Assembly (NCBI RefSeq): GCF_009663395.1
Contig: NZ_QKNW01000001.1
Location: forward strand, 1 to 64,000
Source: Halosegnis longus
GTDB lineage: Archaea; Halobacteriota; Halobacteria; Halobacteriales; Haloarculaceae
Reading direction: 5' to 3'
DNA: 64,000 bases
Shown one piece after another: positions 26,626 through 35,527 of the stretch. Both the position numbers and the translations under genes were made by a program. Numbering within the stretch: the stretch's first letter is position 1; each line of letters opens with the position of its first letter. The notes under the pieces were generated by a model that saw only the letters and a list, made by a program, of their open reading frames with translations, had not been told where the DNA came from and searched no databases.

Positions 26626-27849
26626 ATGAACGGCAATCGCTTCGGGCGGCTCTTCCAGTTCACGACGTACGGCGAGAGCCACGGGGACGCGATGGGTGTG
26701 ACCGTCTCCGGCTGTCCCGCCGGCGTCGAACTCGACGAGGAGCAGATTCAGGAAGACCTCGACCGCCGGAAACCCGGCCAGTCGATGATTACCACCTCCC
26801 GTGGCGAACCGGACGAGGTCACCATCAACTCCGGGACGCTAGAGGGGTACACGACGGGCACGCCAATCGGGATGGTCATCCAGAACAAGGACGCCCGCTC
26901 CGGCAAGTACGAGCCGTTCGTGACGGCTCCCCGCCCGAGCCACGGCGACTACACCTACTCCTCGAAGTTCGGCACGCGAAACTGGGGCGGCGGCGGTCGG
27001 TCGTCTGCGCGAGAGACGGTGAACTGGGTCGCGGCCGGCGCGGTCGCGAAGGCCGTGCTGGACCAGTCGGAGCACGATGTCGAAATCAAGGCCCACGTCA
27101 ACCGCATCGGCGATATCGAAGCCCCGGAAGTGAGCTTCGAGCAGATTCTCGAACACAGCGAGACGAACGAGGTTCGGTGTGCAGACCCCGACACGGCCGA
27201 GGAGATGCGCGAGGCCATCGACCGCTACCAGCAGGAGGGCGACTCCATCGGCGGCTCCATCTACTTCGAGGCGCGCGGCGTGCCACGCGGGCTGGGTGCG
27301 CCCCGGTTCGATTCGTTCCCGGCGCGGCTCGGCCAGGCGATGTTCTCGATTCCAGCAACGACCGCCGTCGAGTACGGCCAGGGGAAAGAGACCGCGAGCG
27401 TGCGCGGGAGCGACCGCAACGAGGACTGGGAGTTCGACGACGGAAGCCGCGACGACGTGGTGAGCGAGAAGGGCGACCCGGTTCCGGTCGGCAACGACCA
27501 CGGCGGGCTACAGGGCGGTATCACGACCGGCGAGCCGATTTACGGCGAGGCGACGTGGCACGCGCCGACCTCGATTCCGAAGGAACAGCGCACCGTCGAC
27601 TGGGAGAGCGGAGAGGAGAAGGACGTACAGGTCGTCGGCCGCCACGACCCGTCGCTGCCGCCGCGTGCGGTCCCGGTCGTGGAAGCGATGCTCTACTGTA
27701 CGGTGCTCGACTTCATGCTGCTGGGCGGTCGCATCAACCCCGATCGGCTCGACGGCCAGCCGGGCGAGTACGAGACGGCGTATCACCCGTCGTCGCCACA
27801 GGAAGACCCCGACGACGCCGCGACGAGCGCGGAGTCCGTCGACGAGTAA
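26626..27849 (+). CDS. aroC: Chorismate synthase
   Basis: A 407-residue FMN-dependent enzyme forming chorismate by trans-elimination of phosphate, the last common shikimate step. Signatures: FTTYGESHGDAMGVTVSG (first His), GTRNWGGGGRSSARETVNW with SSARETV conserved, and late RHDPSLPPRAVPVVEAM. Start at ATG 26626 (MNGNRFGRLFQF) gives the classic N-terminus; upstream in-frame residues are not conserved. The C-terminal tail (DDAATSAESVDE) is a haloarchaeal acidic extension. Reduced flavin supply must come from elsewhere. Confidence 0.96.
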   Translation: MNGNRFGRLFQFTTYGESHGDAMGVTVSGCPAGVELDEEQIQEDLDRRKPGQSMITTSRGEPDEVTINSGTLEGYTTGTPIGMVIQNKDARSGKYEPFVTAPRPSHGDYTYSSKFGTRNWGGGGRSSARETVNWVAAGAVAKAVLDQSEHDVEIKAHVNRIGDIEAPEVSFEQILEHSETNEVRCADPDTAEEMREAIDRYQQEGDSIGGSIYFEARGVPRGLGAPRFDSFPARLGQAMFSIPATTAVEYGQGKETASVRGSDRNEDWEFDDGSRDDVVSEKGDPVPVGNDHGGLQGGITTGEPIYGEATWHAPTSIPKEQRTVDWESGEEKDVQVVGRHDPSLPPRAVPVVEAMLYCTVLDFMLLGGRINPDRLDGQPGEYETAYHPSSPQEDPDDAATSAESVDE

Positions 27850-28059
27850 CTACCAGTAGCCCGGATTGCGGAGCCACTCGCGACCTCTCATGCCGAGGAC
27901 GGAACCGACGAGCAGCGACAGGATGAGCAGTCCGACGACCGCACCGGCCTGTGTCGGAAACATCCCGAGGGTGTTGCGAGCGAGGACGGTGAGCGAGCCG
28001 ACGACGAGCACGACGATACCGGCTCCGAGTAGCGCAATGAGCGGGCGTTCTCCGTTCAT
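27850..28059 (-). CDS. Small two-helix membrane protein
   Basis: A 69-residue protein with two hydrophobic helices, PLIALLGAGIVVLVVGSLTV (about 6-25) and AGAVVGLLILSLLVGSVLG (about 38-56), and a basic end MRGREWLRNPGYW. Its stop directly follows the aroC stop on the other strand, with no gap. Start at ATG 28059; a longer frame upstream overlaps the promoter of the next gene. Function unknown; the form is typical of haloarchaeal DUF membrane microproteins. Confidence 0.7.
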   Translation of the reverse strand: MNGERPLIALLGAGIVVLVVGSLTVLARNTLGMFPTQAGAVVGLLILSLLVGSVLGMRGREWLRNPGYW

Positions 28060-28118
28060 ACCTCTTCTCGTCGCCCCCGAGATAAAAAGCTCAAGGTGAC
28101 GCCGCGTCTCCTGCCGGT

Positions 28119-28859
28119 ATGACAACTATCGCGGTTCTCGTCGACCCGCCTCGACCGGGACTCGTCGTACCCGACATCGCCGAGGCGACGCCGCTGTCGC
28201 CAGAGCAGTGTGGAGACCTCTACGCCGCGATGACACGCGACGTGGTTCGGACGATTACGACGAGCGGTGGGGACCTGCTCGTGAACTTCCGGCCCGACGA
28301 ATCGCTTCCAGAGTCCCACCGTCGCGGCGATGGAACGGCCGAAACCGAGATTCGCGAGGTCGTCTCATCGGTCGTGGACGACGCCCGCTTCGAGCGACAG
28401 GTCGGCGAGACGTTCGCCGGCCGCGCGGGCAACACCGCGAGCCACCTGCTCGACGCCGAGGAGGTGCAGTCGGTCGGCATCCTCACGCCCGAAGCCGTCT
28501 TCACCGCGCGCCAGCAGGTGGACGCCGCAGCGATGAAGATTCGCACGACCGAGACGGTTCTCGGTCCGACGACCGACGGCCGGGTGTACTACGCCGCCTT
28601 CCGTGAGGAAATCGACTTCCAGGGCGCGTACGACGCGCCGGCGGTCGAGTCGCTCACCGACCGCACGCTCGATATGGGCAACGACGTGGATTTCCTCGCG
28701 TATCTCCCGGTCGTGGAGACGGCCGCTGACCTCGCGAACGCGGTCACGACGATTCGGACGCGCCAGCGCGCGGGCAGTCGCGTCCCCGAGTCGACCGCCG
28801 CGTGGCTCGACGAGGTCGGGCTGTTCGTCGACGCCGACGGCGGCCTCCGGCTGGACTAA
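28119..28859 (+). CDS. Hypothetical protein, possible nucleotidyl/glycosyltransferase-like fold
   Basis: A 246-residue cytoplasmic protein starting MTTIAVLVDPPRPGLVVPD. The N-terminal strand followed by a P-R-x-G loop, DLYAAMTRDVVRTI and GGDLLVNFRPDESLP resemble DUF2064- or CofC-like GT-A folds, which begin with a similar nucleotide loop and helix. The usual D-x-D is not obvious. I recognise it only as a conserved haloarchaeal hypothetical. It precedes tRNA-Ser by 40 bases on the same strand. Confidence 0.6.
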   Translation: MTTIAVLVDPPRPGLVVPDIAEATPLSPEQCGDLYAAMTRDVVRTITTSGGDLLVNFRPDESLPESHRRGDGTAETEIREVVSSVVDDARFERQVGETFAGRAGNTASHLLDAEEVQSVGILTPEAVFTARQQVDAAAMKIRTTETVLGPTTDGRVYYAAFREEIDFQGAYDAPAVESLTDRTLDMGNDVDFLAYLPVVETAADLANAVTTIRTRQRAGSRVPESTAAWLDEVGLFVDADGGLRLD

Positions 28860-28899
28860 CCGAAAGGTCGAAACCCCCTCGTCTGATACCGACGGGTGT

Positions 28900-28983
28900 G
28901 GTGGGATGGCAGAGCGGCCTATTGCGCCGGTCTTGAAAACCGGTATCCTCACGGATTCCTGGGTTCAAATCCCAGTCCCACCG
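28900..28983 (+). tRNA. tRNA-Ser (anticodon UGA)
   Basis: An 84-base class II tRNA. The acceptor stem GGTGGGA (28900-28906) pairs perfectly with TCCCACC (28976-28982), and G28983 is the discriminator typical of serine. Anticodon arm: CCGGT, loop CTTGAAA, ACCGG, with anticodon TGA at 28934-28936. A long variable arm lies before the T-arm CTGGGTTCAAATCCCAG. No CCA is encoded and no intron is seen. It reads UCA codons and, by wobble, other UCN codons. Confidence 0.95.
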
Positions 28984-28987
28984 TCTT

Positions 28988-29728
28988 CTACTCCGGTTCC
29001 GGAACCGTCTCGACGCGCTCGCGGAGCCACGCGACCGTCCGCTCGATTTCAGCTTCGTCCTCGCCGACGACCTTCAGCCGGTTCGGGGTGTCCGGGTCCG
29101 CCGGATAGCTCCCGACCTCGGTGTCGAACTTCTCCCGCACCTCGGTGAGCACGTCACCCATCGCGCCCTCTGGAGTCGGCGTGTACAGCGTCCGGGAGTC
29201 GGTGTCACCGTCGAACTCGTCGGCCACGAGTTCGAACATCGCCTTCATCTCGTCCGGGATGCCCGGGAGGACGTAGACGCCGTCGACGGCACAGCCGGGG
29301 GCCCAGCCCGCGTCGGTGACGAGCGGGCGCGCACCGGCCGGGAGCGAGGCGCTGTCCTCGAAGTCCATGTCGAACTCGTACTCGCTGGCCAGGTCCGGAT
29401 TCGCATCGCGGAACGCCTCGCTCTTGGCGAGCAGTCCGTCGCGCACGTCCTCGAACAGCTCGCGCTCGCGCCCGAGCCCGTCGGCGACGGCGACCATCGT
29501 CACGTCGTCGGGGGTACCGCCGAGACCGCCGGTGACGACGACGGCGTCGTACTCCTCGCGGAACTGGCGGGTCCAGCGCGCGATGGTGTCGTGGTCGTCG
29601 GGGACGGTGAGGATTCGCCTGACGGTCGCGCCGCGTGTCGTAATCTCGTTGGCGAGCCACGCGGCGTTCGTGTTCGTCGTGTCGCCGGCGAGAATCTCGT
29701 CGCCGACGGTGAGTAGGGCTACGTCCAT
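28988..29728 (-). CDS. Molybdopterin-binding/CinA-type domain protein
   Basis: A 246-residue protein. The N-terminal ~170 residues form a MoaB/MogA/CinA fold: MDVALLTVGDEILAGDTTNTNAAWLANEI, then DAVVVTGGLGGTPDDVTMVAVA, the G-G-x-G-P/T-x-D-D phosphate loop. The C-terminal ~75 residues (TLYTPTPEGAMGDVLTEV) are a small alpha/beta extension seen in archaeal CinA-like proteins. These may hydrolyse ADP-ribose or act on pyridine nucleotides, or bind molybdopterin; the sequence does not decide. ATG 29728 is the natural start. It ends five bases after the convergent tRNA-Ser. Confidence 0.85.
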   Translation of the reverse strand: MDVALLTVGDEILAGDTTNTNAAWLANEITTRGATVRRILTVPDDHDTIARWTRQFREEYDAVVVTGGLGGTPDDVTMVAVADGLGRERELFEDVRDGLLAKSEAFRDANPDLASEYEFDMDFEDSASLPAGARPLVTDAGWAPGCAVDGVYVLPGIPDEMKAMFELVADEFDGDTDSRTLYTPTPEGAMGDVLTEVREKFDTEVGSYPADPDTPNRLKVVGEDEAEIERTVAWLRERVETVPEPE

Positions 29729-29819
29729 ACCCACATTCGCAGAGGGAGCGACAAAAGGGGTCTCTCCCCGCGCCGGGGTGGACGAAAACGCTTTTGCGAC
29801 CGCTGGCCCCACCTTCGGT

Positions 29820-30134
29820 ATGGACTGGCCGCACGACCCCGACGGGGAGGAAGGAAGCGAAGGGATGCGAAAGTTCGGACACGCCGTCATCGTCAAGAAG
29901 ATCGACGAAGACGAGTCGTTCCCGCTCCAGAAGTCCGAGTTCGTCGAGGAGTACGGCGACGACCCGGTCCGGATGGACCACGAGACCGTCGTCTCGCTTG
30001 CCGACGTGTTCGAGTACGTCGAGGAGGACACCTTCGACGACCTCCTTCACTTCCACAAGTGCATCGGGCAGGGGCTGCGCGACTCGCCACACTGGAAGTA
30101 CAACCCGTTCGTCGGCGAAGACCAGACCGCCTAG
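29820..30134 (+). CDS. DUF5785 family haloarchaeal protein
   Basis: A 104-residue acidic protein, MDWPHDPDGEEGSEGMRKFG at its start, then a core HAVIVKKIDEDESFPLQKSEF and SLADVFEYVEEDTFDDLLHF, ending SPHWKYNPF. I recall this as DUF5785, restricted to haloarchaea and of unknown function. Its 3' end overlaps the convergent udk stop by four bases. Confidence 0.8.
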   Translation: MDWPHDPDGEEGSEGMRKFGHAVIVKKIDEDESFPLQKSEFVEEYGDDPVRMDHETVVSLADVFEYVEEDTFDDLLHFHKCIGQGLRDSPHWKYNPFVGEDQTA

Positions 30135-30760
30135 AAGGGTCGTTCCTCGCCACCGACGACGCCGTGGACCTGCTCGCGAAGTAATCCGACTGCCGTGTCG
30201 TTTGCCCCCTCGGGGATGATGAGGTCGGCTTCCTTCTTCGTCGGCTCGACGAACTGCTCGTGCATCGGCTTCACCGTCGAGAGATACTGCGAGATGACGC
30301 CGTCGAGTTCCCGCCCGCGCTCGATGACGTCGCGGCGAATCCGCCGGATGATGCGCACGTCCGCGTCGGTCTCGACGTAGAGATTGATATCCAACAGCTC
30401 GCGGACCGTCTCGTCGTGCAGCGTGAGGATTCCCTCGACCATCACCACGTCGCCGGGGTCGACCGTCGTCGTCTCGTCCGTGCGGTTGTGAATCGAGAAG
30501 TCGTATTCGGGCATCTCGATTGTTCGGCCCTCACACAGCGCGAGCAGGTGCTCGCGGAGGAGTTCCCAGTCGAAGGCGTCGGGGTGGTCGTAGTTGATCT
30601 GTTCGCGTTCGGCCATCGGCGTGCCCGACCGGTCGGCGTAGTAGTTGTCGAGCGGGACGAGCGTGACGGAGTCGACGCCCGACGTGATTTCGTGGGCGAT
30701 GGTCGTCTTCCCCGCGCCGGTCCCCCCGGCGATTCCGATAACGAGTGACGGCACTGGCAT
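30131..30760 (-). CDS. udk: Uridine kinase
   Basis: A 209-residue kinase phosphorylating uridine (and probably cytidine) with ATP in pyrimidine salvage. Walker A is GIAGGTGAGKTTIAHEI (about residues 9-25). The nucleoside-binding region is LDNYYADRSGTPMAEREQIN followed by YDHPDAFDW, and the lid contains RIRRDVIERGRELDGVISQY. Complete. It starts next to the repeat-rich intergenic region and overlaps the DUF5785 gene by four bases at its 3' end. Confidence 0.94.
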   Translation of the reverse strand: MPVPSLVIGIAGGTGAGKTTIAHEITSGVDSVTLVPLDNYYADRSGTPMAEREQINYDHPDAFDWELLREHLLALCEGRTIEMPEYDFSIHNRTDETTTVDPGDVVMVEGILTLHDETVRELLDINLYVETDADVRIIRRIRRDVIERGRELDGVISQYLSTVKPMHEQFVEPTKKEADLIIPEGANDTAVGLLREQVHGVVGGEERPF

Positions 30761-30800
30761 TGTCCCTTATTCTGTGTTGGTCGTGATGAGCGTGTGGATT

Positions 30801-30920
30801 TCGCGCTGTTTGGTATGAATTCGACAGCACCGCGACCACGCTCGTTGCTTGGCTTCGGGACCGCACTGTTTGCTCCGATTTCGACGGTACCGCGACCACC
30901 CTCATTGCTTGGCACCGGGG
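30801..30920. repeat. Two-copy ~60-bp tandem repeat
   Basis: Bases 30801-30860 and 30861-30920 align with period 60. Shared blocks include GCACTGTTTG-like and TTCGAC(A/G)G(C/T)ACCGCGACCAC, each followed by CTC(G/A)TTGCTTGGC. Divergence is a few bases per block. Confidence 0.7.
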
Positions 30921-31125
30921 AAACAGCACCGCAACCGCACGCTCGCGTGTCGCTACGCTCCCGCTCGCTAGCCCGCGGCCTCCGGCCGCTCTCCCAACCT
31001 TTCCCCACACCGCACACGCGCCACGGGCGCGGTGCGGTAGGCCACCGCCACGGTTGCCTGTGCGGTTGGCGTGAGCCGGCGCGCCTCGTGCGCGCCTGTC
31101 GTCGCGAGGGCACCGAGCGACGGCT

Positions 31126-31145
31126 TGTCAGAGCGTGCTCTGACA
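31126..31145. repeat. 20-base near-perfect palindrome
   Basis: TGTCAGAGC, a GT centre and GCTCTGACA. Every arm base pairs. It lies in the udk-elp3 gap and could be a protein-binding site or hairpin. Confidence 0.6.
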
Positions 31146-31328
31146 GTGGACGAGCGAATGCAGTGAGCGAATCGGTTGGGGAGGTGTGTGGGCTGTTGCT
31201 GTGAGTGGGGCAGAAAGGGGCGGGCGTGTCGCGCGTGTTCGGTCGGGTCCGTGACCTCTATCAGGAGCGAGCACCGCGAGCGACCGATATGTCACGGGGA
31301 CAGAGGGAGAGCGACGCTCTCCCAGGCA

Positions 31329-31349
31329 GCCGGCGGTGCAACCGCCGGC
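31329..31349. terminator. 9-bp GC hairpin downstream of elp3
   Basis: GCCGGCGGT, loop GCA, ACCGCCGGC: a perfect stem about 120 bases past the elp3 stop. No T-run follows, so terminator function is uncertain. Confidence 0.35.
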
Positions 31350-31468
31350 AAGACCGCGACACGCCCGGGGCTTTCAAGATGTGCTCACCGACGTAGCAAC
31401 ATCCAGCAAGCGACGCGCTCGAAGAACTCGGACAGTTCACCACACAGCAGTCAAAGCAATCAGAACGT

Positions 31469-33106
31469 TCAGAGTCGGGTACTGACGTACGGGCCGTCCT
31501 GATAGTAACCCAGCTTCTCGCGGTAGTACTGGCGAACGCCAATCCCCGAAATCACGGAGAGCTTCTCGTAGCCGGCATCGCGAGCCAGCTTCTCGGCGCG
31601 GGCGAGCAACTGCTTCCCGTAGCCGCTGTGCTGGTGGGTGTCGTCGCTCTCAGATTTACCGACCCCGACCTCGCTGCCGTAGACGTGAAGCTCCCGAACG
31701 ATTGCGCCGTCCTGTAGCTCGCGGCGAACGGGGTCGTTCGGGAACCGGAGCCGACAGAACCCGACCAGCAGGTCCTTCTCGAAGTCCTCGACGGAGATGA
31801 AGTGTTCCGTGCCGCCGCCGGCCTCGTACGTCTGGACGCGAAGCTCGATGTTCTCGGGCGTCTCGTCGTTCATGCCGGCCTCGCGACACCGGATACACTC
31901 ACACTCCCAGCCGTGTTTCTCCATCTCCTTCCACGCGAGCTGGCGGAGATTCGACTTCCAGACGCCGGCGTCGATGTGGTCGGCCGGGATGTCGCGCTGG
32001 ACGCGCTGGAGCCGGGTGTACCGGGGCACCATCGACTTGATTTCCGCGACCAACTCGGCGGCCTCGTCGTTCGTCAGCGGTTCGTACTCGCCGCGTCGCC
32101 ACATGTCGTAGGTGAGCGTGTCGCGGACGACGAGCGTCGGGTAAATCTTCAGGTAATCCGGCTTCCAGTCGGCGTGTTCGAAGATGCGGCGGAAGTCCTC
32201 CAGACACATCTCCTTCGACATGCCGGGCTGGCCGGGCATCATGTGGAAGCCGACTTTGAATCCGGCGTCGCGGAGCCGACGGTTGGCGTCGATGCTCGCC
32301 TGCACGCCGTGGCCGCGGTGCATCTCGCGGTTGACGCGCTCGTAGGTCGTCTGCACCCCGACCTCCACCTTCGTCCCGCCCAAATCGAGCATCCGGTCGA
32401 TCTGCTCGGGGTCACACCAGTCGGGCTTGGTCTCGAACGTCGTGCCGATGTTGCGGACGGCCGCCGTCTCGTTTTCCGCAATCACGTCCTCCAGATACCG
32501 GAACGGGTAGTCGTCTTGCGCGAACGACTCCGTCTCGGAGGGGTTCGGCTCCGCCGTCGGGTCGAACTCGTTCATCGCCTCCAGACACCGCTTCACGAAC
32601 CACTCCTGGTAGTCGTGGCTCCGGGCGGTCATCGTCCCGCCCATCACGATGAGTTCCACCTTGTCGACGGGGTGGCCGATTTGGCGAAGCTGGTTCAGGC
32701 GGAGCGTCACCATCCCGTAGGGGTCGTAATCGTTCTGAACACCGCGGGCCGCCGCCGGCTCGTGGCCGGTGTAGCTCTGGCTCGAATCGAACTCCGAGGC
32801 CGGTCCCCCCGGACAGTAGAGACACTTCCCGTGCGGGCAGGTGTGCGGGGAGGTCATCACGGCCACTGGCGAGACGCCCGACGCGGTGCGCACCGGCTTG
32901 CGCTGGAGCACGGCTTCGAGGTCCTCGCGCTTCCCGTCCGGTGCGGCATCGAGGATGTCCGCGTGTTTCGGCACGGAGTCCGCGCCGAACTTCGAGCAGG
33001 CGTCGAGCTTCGCGCTCTCGATGTCGTCTTTCTCCAGTTCACCCGCGAGCACGCGCTCGGCGAGGTGGCGACACACCTGCTCGAACGGTTCCGCCTCGGT
33101 ACTCAT
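31469..33106 (-). CDS. elp3: Elp3 tRNA U34 carboxymethyltransferase (radical SAM + GNAT)
   Basis: A 545-residue enzyme adding the carboxymethyl group at tRNA wobble uridine 34 from acetyl-CoA by radical chemistry. The radical-SAM cluster motif is CPHGKCLYCPGG (about residues 88-99), followed by YDPYGMVTLRLNQLRQIGHP and the conserved GGTMTARSHDYQEWFVKRCL. The C-terminal ~160 residues form the GNAT domain: GKQLLARAEKLARDAGYEKL with the acetyl-CoA loop, ending GIGVRQYYREKLGYYQDGPY. Archaeal Elp3 acts without the other Elongator subunits. ATG 33106 (MSTEAEPFEQVCR) is chosen; an upstream GTG nine codons earlier is possible. Confidence 0.95.
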   Translation of the reverse strand: MSTEAEPFEQVCRHLAERVLAGELEKDDIESAKLDACSKFGADSVPKHADILDAAPDGKREDLEAVLQRKPVRTASGVSPVAVMTSPHTCPHGKCLYCPGGPASEFDSSQSYTGHEPAAARGVQNDYDPYGMVTLRLNQLRQIGHPVDKVELIVMGGTMTARSHDYQEWFVKRCLEAMNEFDPTAEPNPSETESFAQDDYPFRYLEDVIAENETAAVRNIGTTFETKPDWCDPEQIDRMLDLGGTKVEVGVQTTYERVNREMHRGHGVQASIDANRRLRDAGFKVGFHMMPGQPGMSKEMCLEDFRRIFEHADWKPDYLKIYPTLVVRDTLTYDMWRRGEYEPLTNDEAAELVAEIKSMVPRYTRLQRVQRDIPADHIDAGVWKSNLRQLAWKEMEKHGWECECIRCREAGMNDETPENIELRVQTYEAGGGTEHFISVEDFEKDLLVGFCRLRFPNDPVRRELQDGAIVRELHVYGSEVGVGKSESDDTHQHSGYGKQLLARAEKLARDAGYEKLSVISGIGVRQYYREKLGYYQDGPYVSTRL

Positions 33107-33195
33107 TACCCCCGCTTGGCTATCCACCGGCAAGTGTCACACGGTTCTGCGAGCAGAGCGGGGCGCGAAAAGCGAAAGTCAGACCGCGACGACGA

Positions 33196-35406
33196 CTACA
33201 GCTGGTCGACGACCGCGTCGAGCACCGCGTCGACGCTGTCCTCGCGGCGACCCGAGAGGAACGAGAGCTTGCCGACGCGCAGCGCCGTCACGTCGATGCC
33301 GGCGTCGCCGACGGTCTCGGCGGCCTCCTCGGCGACCTCGGTCAGGTCAATGTCCTCGGTGGTGCGGACGTACAGTTCGTCTTTCCCGTAGCCGACGACA
33401 ACCGGCGTGTCGTCGCGGTGGCGGCGGTGGAGCGTATCGAGCAGGAGGAACTTCGGCGGGAAGTCGTACCGGTGGGTGTACGCCTCCATGTCGAGGACGG
33501 ACACCTCGGTGTCGCCGACGGTTCGCGTCTCGATGTTCTCCTCTGCGGTCGTCAACTCGGCGTCGAGCTTCTCCGTGAACTGCTCGGAGACGTTCGCCGC
33601 GAGTCCGACCTCCTGGTCGAACAGCAGGTCGATGATGAGTTCGCGCTTGTCCTCGTAGCTCTGGTAGAACGCCTCCAGCGCGATTGCCTCGCGGAGCTGG
33701 CGGGCGGCCTCGGCGTCGATGCCGGCCTCGGCAGCGAGGTCGGCGTACGCCTCCGGCGTCTCCTCCCAGAACGTCACGGCGGGCAGGTGACCCAGGTCAG
33801 CGCGCACGTCGTCGTTGACGGCGGCGGCGACGTTCGCCGCGACGGTGCCGGCGGTCCGGTCGGTGACCGTCGCGGTCGCAGTCGCGAGTTCGTCCGCCCG
33901 GTCGGCGGTCGCGAGCGAGTCGACGACGACCGACTCGACGCCGTAGATGTCGAGCATCTCCAGCCCGTCGAGTGAGTCCTCGGTGGAGCCGGCGGCGGCG
34001 AAGACGAACAGCGGGAGCTTCTCGTCGTGGCGCTCCTTGTTGTCCAGCATGCGGCTGGTGTCTTTCGTCGCGTCGGCCATCCCGTAGCTGCCCTCTTCGA
34101 GCGGGCGGCGGTCGAAGTAGTGGTAGGCGGCGTCGGAGCTGGCGTGCTCCTCGCGCACGAGCGGCAGGACGGCGCGCTCGATTGCCGCTCCGGCCACGTA
34201 GCCGTCCGTCGTGGCCGCGTGGCGCACGACGACCGGGCGCGACGCGAAGACGGCGCGGCGAATCGCGGTCGCGACCGACTCGATGTCGTCCGTCGCGGCG
34301 ACGACGGTCTCGTCGTCTGCGAGCGGTTCGAACGCGTCGGGAGAGGCCTCGGCGTCGAGCGCCTCCTGCATGCGCGATTCGACCGTCGCCTTCTCCTCGC
34401 CCTCGAGTTCGACGAGTCCTTCGGTCTCGACCTGGAGTTCGTCGCGGCGGACGCGCACCTCGCCGTCGAGTCGGACGATGTCGCCCGTCTCGATATCCGG
34501 GTAGGCGCGGACGCCGGCCTCGACGAAGGCCGCACAGTCAACGACGCCCGACTCGTCACCGAGTTCGAACACCGTCGGGCCGGAGGTCTGGCGCACGGAG
34601 ACGACCTCGCCTTCGAGTCGCACGTCGGCGCCGACGTGTTCACGCAGCGCGTCGACGGCGACGCGGGCGTACTCGTCGTCGGATTCCTGGTCGGCTTCGG
34701 TCGTTGCTTCGACCTGCACGGCACCGCCGTCGTTCGGCTCCGCCGGCTCTGCCGGCTCCGTCGCCTCGTCGGTCTCCGCGTCGGCGGTGACGGGCTCCGA
34801 ATCGGATTCGGCGTCGGCGGGTTCGGCTACCGGCTCCGATTCTGGTTCTGTTTCCGGTTCTGGCTCCGGTTCGGCTTCGTCCGCTGCGTCTGGCGTCTCG
34901 CTCACGTCATCGGGGTCAGCGGCAACCTCCGCGTCCGCGTCGGTGGCGACGCGCGACTCCTGGTGCGTCTCCGCCGGCTCGGTTGCCTCACTCGCGTTTC
35001 CCGAATCAGCCTCCTCCTCGTCGTCCTCGTTCTTAAGGCGGTCGCCCTCCGGCTCGTCGACGAGCGTGCCGCGGAACTCGCGGTCGGTCTGGCGGATGGA
35101 CCAGCCGAGGTCGACGTCGCCGTTGTCGCGCACGTTCGTCACCTGCACGCAGACGGCGTCGCCCGGCTCCCAGTCGAGAGATTCGAGCCGCTTGTCGAGC
35201 TTCGAGCGGTGGAGTAGCCCGGTCACGCGGGGCGAGAGGTCGACGAAGACGCCGAAGTCGGCGTAGCCGTCGACGACACCGCGGTAGAAACGGCCCTCGG
35301 TGAGTTGGTTCGCGCTATCGCCGCGGAAATCGAACAGTACGTCCTCTTGGTGGGTGTCACAGATCGGCCCGTCAGTCGACGTGCCGCAGACAATACAGGT
35401 TCCCAT
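33196..35406 (-). CDS. RecJ-like protein with Zn finger, S1 and OB domains (COG1107 type)
   Basis: A 736-residue protein. Residues 1-25 hold a zinc-binding MGTCIVCGTSTDGPICDTHQ. An S1 RNA-binding domain follows (RFYRGVVDGYADFGVFVDLSPRVTGLLH, about 40-100). An acidic linker of ~110 residues is rich in E, P, A and D (about 130-240). Next come an OB-fold (VRLEGEVVSVRQTSGPTVFELGD, about 265-340) and a RecJ/DHH-like domain (RHAATTDGYVAGAAIERAVLPL, then YHYFDRRPLEEGSYGM and PLFVFAAAGSTEDS). The family is described as archaeal RecJ-like exonuclease. The classical DHH motif is not obvious here (VVVDSL in its place), so nuclease activity is uncertain. Start at ATG 35406. Confidence 0.8.
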   Translation of the reverse strand: MGTCIVCGTSTDGPICDTHQEDVLFDFRGDSANQLTEGRFYRGVVDGYADFGVFVDLSPRVTGLLHRSKLDKRLESLDWEPGDAVCVQVTNVRDNGDVDLGWSIRQTDREFRGTLVDEPEGDRLKNEDDEEEADSGNASEATEPAETHQESRVATDADAEVAADPDDVSETPDAADEAEPEPEPETEPESEPVAEPADAESDSEPVTADAETDEATEPAEPAEPNDGGAVQVEATTEADQESDDEYARVAVDALREHVGADVRLEGEVVSVRQTSGPTVFELGDESGVVDCAAFVEAGVRAYPDIETGDIVRLDGEVRVRRDELQVETEGLVELEGEEKATVESRMQEALDAEASPDAFEPLADDETVVAATDDIESVATAIRRAVFASRPVVVRHAATTDGYVAGAAIERAVLPLVREEHASSDAAYHYFDRRPLEEGSYGMADATKDTSRMLDNKERHDEKLPLFVFAAAGSTEDSLDGLEMLDIYGVESVVVDSLATADRADELATATATVTDRTAGTVAANVAAAVNDDVRADLGHLPAVTFWEETPEAYADLAAEAGIDAEAARQLREAIALEAFYQSYEDKRELIIDLLFDQEVGLAANVSEQFTEKLDAELTTAEENIETRTVGDTEVSVLDMEAYTHRYDFPPKFLLLDTLHRRHRDDTPVVVGYGKDELYVRTTEDIDLTEVAEEAAETVGDAGIDVTALRVGKLSFLSGRREDSVDAVLDAVVDQL

Positions 35407-35527
35407 TATCGGGTAGTGTGGTCGGGGGGTAAAACTGTTGTCGGAATCCGCGCGTTTCTCGGCTCCTGGCCCGCAGGTCCACCGCATCCGGGGCTCTCAT
35501 ATGCCCCCGTCGCGAACCTCCGGGTAG

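Larger units (their letters stand above)
30761..31468. other. Repeat- and hairpin-rich 0.7-kb intergenic region
   Basis: No convincing gene on either strand. It contains a ~60-bp tandem duplication (30801-30920), the hairpin GCGGCC-TCC-GGCCGC near 30974-30988, a near-perfect 20-bp palindrome TGTCAGAGC-GT-GCTCTGACA (31126-31145) and a 9-bp stem GCCGGCGGT/ACCGCCGGC (31329-31349). Open frames here have arginine- and proline-rich shadow composition. A structured RNA, or a family of haloarchaeal intergenic repeats, is possible; I could not match RNase P RNA or SRP RNA. Confidence 0.6.

Noticed and set aside
30794-31204. 136-codon frame in the udk-elp3 gap
   Set aside because: Proline- and arginine-rich shadow composition, overlaps the tandem repeat, no domain signal.
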